NCBI GenBank assembly: GCA_958450365.1
Contig: CAUEEP010000926.1
Location: 806,001-870,000, forward strand
Source: Mesorhabditis belari
Lineage: Eukaryota; Nematoda; Chromadorea; Rhabditida; Rhabditidae
Length of the DNA stretch: 64,000 bases
Direction of reading: 5' to 3'
Both the position numbers and the translations under genes were made by a program. Numbering within the stretch: the first letter of the stretch is position 1; each line of letters begins with the position of its first letter. The notes beneath the pieces were generated by a model. It saw only the letters and a list, made by a program, of their open reading frames with translations. It made no database searches and was not told where the DNA came from. Positions 1 through 9,700 of this stretch are shown here, one piece after another.

Positions 1-390
1 ATCCCTTTTACTTTAACCCTTTTACTTTATACCTTTTACTTTATCCCTTAAAAGCTAGAAAAATTTCTTTCATCTCAATGTAGAAGACTCGTCAAAATGC
101 CATTACTCTATTTCAAGTCTTTGAGGTGACTATAAATGAAAATAAACACCGAATTCGGATTCCCCATCCCCTAAAACCCTAGTATACAAATTTACAGCCA
201 AATTTGTTCATAAAAACACCAAATCTATTAAAAAAAACGAATAAATCAAACAGCTGCCAATGTTGCTTGTTCTGAGCTTTTCTGAAGAATGAAATTTTAG
301 TTTTCTTTCTTCTTTTCATTCACCGTAATTTGTCTGCTTACAACGTTTCAACTTTTCATCGTGGAAATATTTTCATTAAACCCGGTCCAG
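1..390. other. AT-rich stretch with no assigned gene
   Basis: No complete gene is visible here. The first 55 bases hold three to four imperfect copies of a CCTTTTACTTTA unit. The frame that becomes the first recognised exon of the next gene is open from about 330, so part of that exon, or its signal-peptide exon, may lie here. Confidence 0.5.
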
Positions 391-2877
391 CCATCAGAAG
401 TTGCAATGATGATGAGGCTACGGTAAGATTGCAATAGCTTCTCTCCTGTTTTCTAAATTTTCAAAACTACCGTAACCTCTATTTTTTGTCTTGTTCTGTC
501 ACAAAAGATACCTAGAATTAAATAAAAACCAGATTATTAAAGTTATTATTATTAAAGTTATTACGATCGTCTGCAAAAGTTGTCAGGGTTTAGGAAATGT
601 TTTGGAACACTTTTGAGAGCCTAATAGTAAGAAAATAGAGTTATAGAGGAAGCGAAATAGTAAGAAATCATACAGAATTTTTTTTCTTTTAGATGACTCA
701 GCAATGTCTTGGAGCATTTGTCTCCCTTTATGGATATCCACTCGATGAAAACGGGACTCTCCCAAGTGTTTCCACGCAGCTTTTCGATAAAATGTTCCTC
801 GATTCGGTTCACTTGTGCGAGTGGGTTTAAAAGTTATTTCTTTTTCTTTTTCTTTTTCTTTATAATCTCATCTTTTCAATCTTAAAGTTTACATTGTTCT
901 GTCTTCTGAATTAGAATGTCTTCTGTATTAGAATCTCTTCTGTATTGAATCTCTTCTGTATTGAATGTCTTCTGTATTGAATCTCTTCTGTCTTGAATGT
1001 CTTCTGTATTGAATGTCTTCTGTATTGAATCTCTTCTGTCTTGAATCTCTTCTGTCTTGAATGTCTTCTGTAGTGAATCTCTTCTGTCTTGAATGTCTTC
1101 TGTATTGAATGTCTTCTGTATTGAATCTCTTCTGTCTTGAATGTCTTCTGTATTGAATGTCTTCTGTCCTCTAAATCATTTTCCAGACGCTACTCAAGTC
1201 TCGAATCGTGTATGGGCTCAAAATACAAAGATTGCCTAACGCTACGGACTCTTTCTTTATACACTGCATCAAATGGTTTGTTTTTTTGGTAAGACTTAAG
1301 TTTAAACATTGATTTTTCATAAAGGAAAACCTATTTACTGTATTATGGAAATTAATATCTACAGGTTTTTTCTAGATGATGCAACATTTTACGCAGAAGA
1401 GTTGGCACTTTTTGAGCTCTACTGCAGTGATTCGAAAAAATGTTTGACTTTTGGGAAAATAAGCTTTTAAAGACGAAAAAAAGAAATATTAACTTATTAA
1501 TTATAGTAAACAAATTTAGTTATTCAATATTTCCAATGCCATGAAAAAATTATTGACGACGAGTTGAATGAGGCGATTTTAAATCATTGTGATGATGATT
1601 GGCATAATCCGGAATGCGTGTCAGTTTCTGATATTTTATTTTTCAGATAATATTGAGCTTAACATTTGAGATTAATCACCAAAATTTAAAGGAAAAATGA
1701 AAATGAAGAGCTTGAACTAGGAAGTCTGGAGGTACTTTGTGATCGCGATTCGAAACACATCCTTTCTGATGCACTTTGCCTGGCTTGTTACCGTAAAAAA
1801 AAGTGACGAAGGGTGCACCCAGAAAGGGTGTGTTTCTACTTTTACAACAAAGTACAACGACAAAAGCAGTTTGTTCCAACTTTTCTTTAGAGATATGGTC
1901 ACGGTGGCTCGTTGTCAGCTCATTCTCTTTAAAAAAGAGTGTGGGAAAAAGGTGGAAGCGTCCTATTGTGCGTATAGTAATATTAGGGTGAGTTCATTGA
2001 AAAATAAAGTTTCTTTTCTGAGATAGATTACCCCAGAAAGAGTGTGTTTTGAGTAAGAGTAAGTAAGGAAGTACATCTTAGTGCTCTAACTAGCTACGGC
2101 CTCGCCACGTTTAAACACGGTATCTGCCAAGTTTAAGCAACGTTGAGCTCGGTTAGTCTCTGGTTCGAATCCAGCAGATGAGTCAGGGATATCTTCCCTG
2201 AACCGAGTGCCGTAGGTAACCGCACCCATATAGTGAACTGGTTCCCAAGACCGAATCTAGCAGATGAGTCAGGGAAATCTTCCCTGAACCGAGTGCTGTA
2301 GGTAGCCGCACCCATATGGTGAACTGATTCTCAAAATCCGGTCCCCCTAAGCCTAAGCCTAAGCCGGTACCCCTAGGCCCCCACCCCTCGGGATTGGGAT
2401 AACCAGGGATCTCAAATGGGTAGACTTGTCTAAGGCGCAAGCTCATATAAAGCGGGTAGCCTTCTCCTCCTACATCGTCTCCCACATCGTCTCCCACATC
2501 GTCCCATCCTCACAAACGATAGAATATTCCCTAGATCTTAATTTGTAAATTGTGATTATTTGTGTGCAAAATAAGTCACCGATAACCCCGGTATACATTA
2601 TTATAACTGACTTTTTTTCTTTTCCTTTTTTTGTAAACGATATTATAAAATTTTGAATCAACTTTTATAGCTACGATTTGTGAATGATAAAATCTAGATT
2701 TAAACTTTGATTTGACAATATATTAGCTAGATATTTGTGCGATTTCTTTCATTCTTTCGTTTTCAGATGCGAATGTTTGGCTATGACACGTGCGAGGATC
2801 GGCCTTGTTCAGCTGAATTTCTTTCAAAAACTTTACTCATTTTGTTAACATTTTTGAAAATTTACACATTTCTTTAA
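391..2877 (+). CDS. T20D4.11-like (DUF19) secreted cysteine-rich protein, gene 1
   Basis: Predicted secreted or GPI-anchored protein of the nematode T20D4.11-like family (DUF19); molecular role unknown. Exons read by hand: to 422, 693–820, 1187–1275, 1376–1441, 1520–1619, 1891–1987 and 2767–2877, all GT–AG and frame-consistent. The cysteine pattern is family-like: SCNDDEATMTQQC, then HLCERYSSLESC, KDCLT, LYCSD, FQCHEKI, HCDDDWHNPEC, ARCQLILFKKEC and SYC. The last exon ends in a hydrophobic tail (LLILLTFLKIYTFL), which suggests membrane or GPI anchoring. The signal-peptide exon and true start were not found, so 391 is a tentative edge (acceptor CCAG). The intron at 821–1186 is filled by a minisatellite, 1620–1890 by a hairpin element and 1988–2766 by a SINE-like duplication. 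A close relative follows at 3229, so this is a tandem pair. Confidence 0.72.
897..1172. repeat. 16-bp minisatellite in intron
   Basis: About 17 tandem units close to CTTCTGTATTGAATGT, with variants CTTCTGTCTTGAATCT. It fills most of the intron at 821–1186. Confidence 0.9.
1732..1861. mobile_element. Hairpin MITE in intron
   Basis: Inverted termini GTACTTTGT (1732) and ACAAAGTAC (ends near 1856) enclose further inverted blocks: AAACACATCCTTTCTG pairs with the CAGAAAGGGTGTGTTT block near 1820. The whole segment folds back on itself. Related CATCCTTTCTGATGCAC-like ends occur near 3600, 56730 and 58285. Confidence 0.7.
2095..2342 (+). repeat. tRNA-like sequence with tandem about 105-bp SINE-like duplication
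   Basis: A B-box-like GGTTCGAATCC sits at 2162. The segment from AGCAGATGAGTCAGGG to the GTGAACTG block occurs twice (from about 2171 and 2258) with a few differences, including the shared CTTCCCTGAACCGAGTGC. It reads as a decayed tRNA-derived SINE with an internal duplication, inside the last intron of the first DUF19-like gene. Confidence 0.6.
2345..2366 (-). repeat. Interstitial telomere-type repeats
   Basis: Three consecutive CCTAAG units (the nematode telomere repeat TTAGGC on the minus strand), followed by a degenerate unit. They lie directly after the SINE-like duplication. Three units may be chance, but they match the canonical nematode telomere motif exactly. Confidence 0.5.
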
Positions 2878-3228
2878 CTTATTTACAATGAATTGTAAAT
2901 TTTGTAAAAAAAATAAATTTCGAAAATTCAGCATAAAATATATGTTTTTGCAACTGTTTTTACAAGTATAGGCTTTTTACAAGTATAGGCTCAACTCGAG
3001 TAAAAGCCTTTCAAATCTTTCTGTGGTTAAGAATTTTTCTGAAATTTGCGTGAATGCGTAGATTTCTTTTTTGAAACAATGCAAGAAAAAGGCTGAAAAT
3101 TTTCTTATCTTGTTTCATTTTTGATGGTAAATTCAGATCAGTGCCCTTTCTCTCAAAAAAGGTCGGTGCACACTATTCCACTGATTATTCTTTTAAGTTC
3201 TAATTCTAATTCAAATACTCCATTTATT

Positions 3229-6200
3229 ATGAAACAATTTCTATTCTTTTTATTAATTATTTATTTAGGTAAGTGATGAGAAAATATTTGTATTTTGAAA
3301 TTTTTTCAGTTTTTTCACAAGATCTTTTAAATCCCGAAGAGCGAAGCATCGCTCCGTCGAGTTGTGAGCAAATTGACTTTGTGGTGGGCAAAGATTGACT
3401 TTATCGATCATAATACCTGTAATAGAAGTAATATTACAAGTATTCCGGTATGCAAATTGCTAATTTAAACATTCTAATATAATATATAACAAAAAATGAT
3501 ATAGATTATAAGTTTGAAAACCAGATAATGGACAAAAAGTTTTTCTCTTTTTTTCTCTGGTTCCGATCTATTGCCTTGTCTGCTTGATAATTATAAAATC
3601 ACCCTTTCTGGTGCACTTTTTTCACATGTTGTCACAGGAAAATGGAAGAATTTTGCCAGAAAACAGTGTGTTTTCAATTTTGGAAAAAATTGGCACTTAA
3701 AATGGCTCAAAAAGCTCAACCTGTTCCCCATCGGACAAATTAATAGATTGAAAGATTGAGAAAGAGATTGAGTTGAGTTGATTTGATCGAGTTGATCGAG
3801 TTGATCGAGTTGATCGAGTTGATTGAGTTGATTGAGCTGATTGAGTTGATCGAGTTGAGTTGAGTTGATTGAGTTGAGTTGATTTGATCGAGTTGATCGA
3901 GTTGATTGAGTTGATTGAGCTGATTGAGTTGATCGAGTTGAGTTGAGTTGATTGAGTTGAGTTGATTTGATCGAGTTGATCGAGTTGATCGAGTTGATCG
4001 AGTTGATCGAGTTGATTGAGCTGATTGAGTTGATCGAGTTGATCGAGTTGAGTTGATTGAGTTGTTTGATTTGATTGCTTGATTGCTTGATTGAGTTGAT
4101 TGAGTTGATTGATTCGATTGATTTAATTGATTTGATTGAGTTGATTCAGATTTGTTATCGATTTTTTACTTTTCAAAGTAGATGATCTACTATTTATCTA
4201 CAAAATACTAGCGTTAAGGCACGAAAATTGTTAGAGAGGAACTACTTAAAGTGGAAGGAGTATGAGTGAGCTCGGGATTGGAAAAGAGCAATTTCGACTT
4301 CTGCCAACTGATAGAATGCCAACTGATCTTGTCTCAACTCGTACAATCCTTTCACAAGGGAAAGACACCGAGTCAAGCTTGACTTTTGACTCGAGATCAA
4401 GTCAATCTTATAAAGTCGGCCATGGGGATCTCAAATCCGTTTTTCGTTCCTGCAGAACGCTTTGCAAACGCGAGATATTTGATATAGAAAATCACCTTGA
4501 ATTTCGAGCTTCTTATGAGGCCGTCACACGCTCTCTCGACAACGGTTGCGGTGGTCTAGTGGATAGTCTGCTAGGCTACTGTGGCATTACATCTTTTACC
4601 CTCAAGTTCGAGTCCCACTTTTGTGGGGGTTGATTGTGGGGGTTGATTGTGGGGGTTGATTGTGGGGGTTGATTGTGGGGTTGATTTTGTGGGGGTTGAT
4701 TGTGGGGGGTTGATATAGGGGGGGCTTGATTTTGTGGGGGTTGATTTTGTGGGGTTGATTGTGGGGGGTTGATTTTGTGGGGGGGGTTGATTGTGGGGGT
4801 TGATTTTGTGGGGGTTGATTTTGTGGGGGTTGATTTTGTGGGGGTTGATTTTGTGGGGGTTGATTGTGGGGGTTGATTTTGTGGGGGGTTGATTGTGGGG
4901 GTTGATTTTGTGGGGGTTGATTTTGTGGGGGTTGATTTTGTGGGGGTTGATTTGTGGGGGGTTGATTGTGGGGGTTGATTTTGTGGGGGTTGATTTTGTG
5001 GGGGTTAATTTTGTGGGGGTTAATTTTGTGGGGGTTGATTTTGTGGGGGTTGATTGTGGGGGTTGATTGTGGGTTGAAACACAATTTCAAACAATATAGT
5101 ATCAAAATTTGTCGCTTCAACGATCAATTGAACATTTTGAAAGAAAAAAAGAACTTTTCTTTACAATCGTTTTTTTTCAGACAGCTTTTGCTTGTTATAA
5201 AGCGTTGCTCTATTACAAGCAGACGATCCCAAATGGAGACACGAAATTTCCCGCGTATTCAGCGTTGAAGATCAATGAGATGAATATTCCTTGCGGGTGA
5301 GTGGGAAAATTGAATTTGACATCAATTTTTATCAAACAAGTTTCTATGTTTTCTTTTCAGCAACATCGACACCTTCAAAACATGTTTGAACGATTTGAAA
5401 TCATATTGTTATGATTTACCAACGATTTTCAGGGTTGCTTCCAAATATTTTCAAATTTCAAATGCAACATCCAAATGGATATTGTCAAAATCTCATATGA
5501 AAATCTTCATAAAGCACGTTTTTCGTCAAATTTAGTTTGTACCGAGTGGATCCGAGGCGGAGGCGAAGAGCTATTTGCAGCTTTTTCTCGCCATGCAACT
5601 TCGATGTGATCACGCTTCAGCATGTAAGCGAAAAGAATTCATTCCGCAAAAAAAGAATTTTAAATGACAAATAGACAAATTGGCTTCATTAACAAATTGA
5701 CAAATAGACAAATTGGCTTTATTCTGTTATGCAGCTACTCTTCTCATTGCCCACTTTTCAATTTGTAATCATTCAAAAACATGCTCGAAATCTCGAAATC
5801 TCGAAATCGAAAGCGAAAGGAAATTCAATTCAATTCAAACCTTGACTAGATGTAAAATTAAATATTGTAAATATAAGAAAAGAAATAGAAAATCACAAAA
5901 TGAAATTGCATTCCTTTCATCGATTTTTTCAGACGACACCTACACGCGGTGTCGAGCCGCATGGGCGGGCGCTGATTGGCAAGATCAAACTCATTACGCG
6001 AATTGCGGAGATTATCGATATAAAGATGAGTGCTAGTGGGTGATTTTTGAATGAAAATTGAAACCAAAAAAACCCAGTTCGATCAACTCAACGATGACGT
6101 GTCGATGGAAAGTGATGCGCTCGGTTTGCGAGGATATCGGTGGATATTGTGATATCGATCCGCAAATCATGGACAAACAGGGATGGATTGGTGAGTGCTT

Positions 6201-6713
6201 TGTGATGTTAGCCCTCTCCCATCTCTTGATAAACAAAGGCCCCGATAGCTCAGTGGTAGAGCATCCGACTTGTAAGGGGGGGTGGAGGGTTGAGGTTGTG
6301 GGTTCGATTCCCCTTGCTTCCAAATTCTTTTTCTCTCCAATTCTTTTTTTTACTTTATGGGGATTTATGAATACTCTAATCATAGTCACATTATTCAGGG
6401 TACTGTAATTGATAGCTTATTATTAGCTGTAGCTTATTATTTCATTACAGTAACCAGAATTCCTAAAAAAGAGGAAAAAGAAAGAAAGAAAAAGACATTG
6501 AGCTTTTGCCAGATGAATCATTTACCAGTTTACTGTAGTGAGATAAAAAGTACAATATATTGGTGGGTTGATGTACAAAGTACAATATATTCAAAAGTTT
6601 CAGATGGCGATTGTATCTCTGATGCAAAGAAAATGTGCAAAAAGATCAACTCAGCTTCGCGATTTCTTCTCCCCATTTTGATAACTTTCATGTTAACGAA
6701 AATTTTTGCGTAA
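3229..6713 (+). CDS. T20D4.11-like (DUF19) secreted cysteine-rich protein, gene 2
   Basis: Same family as the upstream gene and complete. Exon 1 (3229–3268) encodes a signal peptide, MKQFLFFLLIIYL. Exons follow at 3310–3380, 5181–5296, 5361–5433, 5536–5623, 5933–6035, 6078–6190 and 6604–6713. Family cysteines appear in SSCEQIDF/TAFACYKALLYY, IPCG, TCLNDLKSYCYD, LRCDH, TRCRAAW, NCGDYRYKDEC, TCRWKVMRSVC, GGYCD and DCISDAKKMC. The C-terminus is a hydrophobic tail (LLPILITFMLTKIFA) typical of GPI or membrane anchoring. Donor choice at 3381 (GTGGTG) matters: it keeps the frame and gives the same C-x9/10-C spacing as gene 1, whereas reading on meets a stop. The first large intron holds two minisatellites and a tRNA-like sequence, and the last intron a tRNA-like sequence. 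It ends 27 bp from the convergent DEG/ENaC gene. Confidence 0.82.
3765..4145. repeat. GAGTTGATC/GAGTTGATT minisatellite
   Basis: Long array of 9–10 bp units (GAGTTGATC, GAGTTGATT, GAGCTGATT) with a higher-order block of about 75–80 bp repeated three times, in an intron of the second DUF19-like gene. Confidence 0.9.
4545..4625 (+). tRNA. tRNA-like sequence or pseudogene at head of G-rich array
   Basis: A-box-like TGGTCTAGTGGATA and B-box-like AGTTCGAGTCC are spaced as in a tRNA, but the anticodon arm is irregular and the acceptor ends do not pair cleanly. The 3' end (CTTTTGTGGGGGTTGATTG) runs without a break into the 16-bp G-rich array that follows. Probably a pseudogene or SINE fragment rather than a working tRNA. 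Confidence 0.45.
4617..5082 (+). repeat. G5-rich 13–16 bp minisatellite (GTGGGGGTTGATTTT)
   Basis: About 30 units of GTGGGGGTTGATTTT or GTGGGGGTTGATT. Each unit carries a run of 4–7 G on the plus strand, so the intron RNA and the non-template strand could form G-quadruplexes. It is a continuation of the adjacent tRNA-like 3' end. Confidence 0.9.
6238..6323 (+). tRNA. tRNA-Thr(UGU)-like sequence, probably pseudogene
   Basis: GGCCCCGATAGCTCAGTGG and the anticodon loop CTTGTAA (TGT) look like a threonine tRNA, followed by B-box GGTTCGATTCC. The anticodon stem 3' side is replaced by a G-rich stretch, and the 3' acceptor (GCTTCCA) does not pair with the 5' end, so it is likely non-functional. It lies in the last intron of the second DUF19-like gene. 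Confidence 0.5.
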
Positions 6714-6740
6714 TTGAAATAAATTTTGAATTTATTCTCT

Positions 6741-9700
6741 TAAAAATCAAGAAAACTCCCGCGTTTTTTGTTTGGAACGGCCGAGTGGCGACGGGTGTGG
6801 AAAACGTTGATACGATTCGGTTCCTCAGCCGAAAATGAACTCCACGCGGTCGATGAGCTCCTAATTTTCTACCCATTTCCTATTGTTTTTTTTTTGATAC
6901 TCACGGAATTCCGATTGTTGTAACGACTGAATCCTGATGACTGGCCCTTCGTCGATCATGATTGCTCGCAAGGGAGACCCGTCTTGATCCAAGTAGTGGA
7001 GCGCACGCAGAGATTGATCTAATAAAATAAAAATGAATGACAAAGAATTTTGAATCAAGGGAATTGAACCAAGCCTTACCAAGAAGATGCTCTATCACTG
7101 AGCTATCAGCGCCTTTTTTTCTCAAGAAGATGCTCTACCATTGAGCTATCAGCGCCATTGAGCTATCAGCGCCATTGAGCTATCAGCGCCATTGAGCTAT
7201 CAGCGCCATTGAGCTATCAGCGCCATTGAGCTATCAGCGCCATTGAGCTATCAGCGCCATTGAGCTATCAGCTATTTCTCAAGAAGAAATAGGAAAGACA
7301 AGCTAGAAGAAAGAAAGAAAGAGAAGGAATGATTTCTGTCTGACTATGACAGAAATCATTTTAATCATTTTAAGACAGATCTTTCAAATTCTTCGCTAAC
7401 AAACCTCTTTGGCGGTCGATCCTCAGCCAGATACTCAGGCATTAAGCTCGCTTTTCTTTGACCAATCGAGCCAGTATTGTAGGCAGAAATGGGCACAATT
7501 GAGATCCGTCTTGACGCTTTTCTCTCGTGCAATAATGGCATTTGATCAGATGACATTAGTGGCTAAAAAGAAACAACAAGAAACTTTCAAAAGTCGCTTT
7601 TGAAGTTAAGCTCGTCAAATCCTTAAGCTCATCAAATCCTTACCTCATTCTGCTCCTCTTCAACAACGATCACTTGTTGCTCGCTTTGCAGTTCATTCTC
7701 TTCCATAATCATTGCCTACAAAGTTTCGTTTTGAAATTTAATCTTTTAAATCGCTTACTTCAACAAATTGCTTTTGTCGATCGCTATTAATCGTTCCCCA
7801 AACGGATTTAAAGAGATAAATAAAAATCTCTAATAAAGTCACCGTTGACATGCCCAAAAAAAGACCCATTGAACCGGCGATGTTACCTGAAAAGTGATAT
7901 CGTGATTAAGAAAACGATTCGAAAACATTTCCTTCGTAAAAGTCTTACTCAACAAATCGGCTGTTTGCATTTGTTTCTGTTGCTCATGACGTTCGTAGGA
8001 GATCTCTCTCATATAGACATTGACGAGGATTCGCGAGAATTTTCTAGATTAACTTCATTCTTAAAGGCTAACTTTTCTTTTCTAGACTTGATTTTTAAAG
8101 TTAAAAGTCTTGTCCGTTGATTTATTTCTAGAAATTGCTTTGAATAAATTTTAATAAATACGATTAACAAAACATTCACTAGATAATCAACTATCAGATT
8201 TTATAAGTAAATTGGAACTAATAGATTCTAGTTGACTAATAGATTCTAGTTAATTAATAGATTCTAGTTAATTAATAGATTCTCGTTAATTAATAGATTC
8301 TAGTTAGCTAATAGATTCTAATTAACTAATAGATTCTAGTTGACTAATAGATTCTAGTTAGCTAATAGACTCTAGTTAACTAATAGATTCTAGTTGACTC
8401 ATAGATTCTAGTTAATTAATAGATTCTAGTTAGCTAATAGATTCTAGTTAGCTAATAGGTTCTAGTTAACTAATAGATTCTAGTATTTAATAGATTCTAG
8501 TTGACTAATAGATTCTAGTTAGCTAATAGATTCTAATTAACTAATAGATTCTAGTCAACTAATAGATTCTAGTTGACTAATGGATTCTAGTTAGCTAATA
8601 GATTCTAATTAACTAATAGATTCTAATTAACTAATAGATTCTAGTTAACTAATAGATTGAGTTAGACTTAGACTTAGAGAGTATTAGACGTTTTTATTAG
8701 AGTTACTAGTTATACGAAAACTCTCAAGAATCACCCATTATCATCATCAAGCGAAACCCTTGAATCACTTGCTCTCAAATTCCCATAAGATGTCTTCAAA
8801 TCATACTGCAGTTGCTCACATTTTACGTCACAAAAACACGTTTGCGAATCGGAAAAATTCAAATAAAAAGAAGAATTCAACTTTTTCTTACTATTAATGA
8901 TCTTTTGACATTGAGCGAGTTGAAGTGGAGTGCAAATGGGAAACTGAAATTTGTCGATTTTTGCTCGGTTCAATCAAAAGTCTCTACTTGTGTTTCTCGC
9001 GAGTAATGCGTTTTTTAAAAAGCACACTTGAGAAAAAATTATCGTACTTTTAGGAAAAAATTATTGCAAAAAATGACGCAAAAATGATGAGCCCCGCACG
9101 TTTTGAAGTGTGACTTGTTTGCTCTACTTGTTTGCTTTGAACTTACTTTGAACTTGTTTGCGTTGAAAATTTGAAACCATTATTAAATTTAAATTCAATT
9201 CTGTACACTAAATTTAAAATTATTAAATTTAAATTCAATTCTGTACGAAATATATCAAAATATTAATGAATAGAGTGTGTTCCTCGCGAGTAATGCGTTT
9301 TTTAAAACGCACATTTGGCAAAAAAAATTACCGTACTTTTAGAAAAAATTATTGCAAAAAAGGAGGGGGTTGGACAAATGCGACTTTTTTTTGCGCACCT
9401 TTTTTTTGCTGGAAAAGGCCTTAGGAAAGGTCGTAGAGCTTCGAAAATATTTCATATAAAAGAATCGTATGCGTAGATTCCGAATTTCGACAAATCAGAC
9501 CTCGCTGACACGTCAAATTTAAAAGAAAATACACAAATTATTAATTTTTTTTCGCTTTTTTTTTTTTAACCAAAAATGAGGTGGGGGGGGGATTTGTCGA
9601 AATTCGGAATCTACGCATACGATTCTCTTATATGGAAATATTTTCGAAGCTCTACGACCTTTCCTAAGGCCTTTTCCAGCAAAAAAAAAGGTGCGCAAAT

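Noticed and set aside
3381..3447. Frameshift in gene 2 of the DUF19-like pair (ATTGACTTT duplicated, stop after GKD)
   Set aside because: Using the GT at 3381 as donor removes the stop and gives the same cysteine spacing as the paralogue, so the downstream bases are intron.
4602..5120. Long Asn/Pro/His repeat protein on the minus strand
   Set aside because: It is only the translation of the 16-bp intronic minisatellite; there is no start context or splice partner.
6764..6840. tRNA-like GGCCGAGTGGCGACGGGTG
   Set aside because: It has an A-box look but falls inside the last DEG/ENaC exon (minus strand, …HTRRHSAVPNKKRGSFLDF), and no B box follows.
8205..8660. CRISPR-like array
   Set aside because: Units are direct tandem repeats without unique spacers, in a eukaryotic intron. 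The same holds for all other arrays here.
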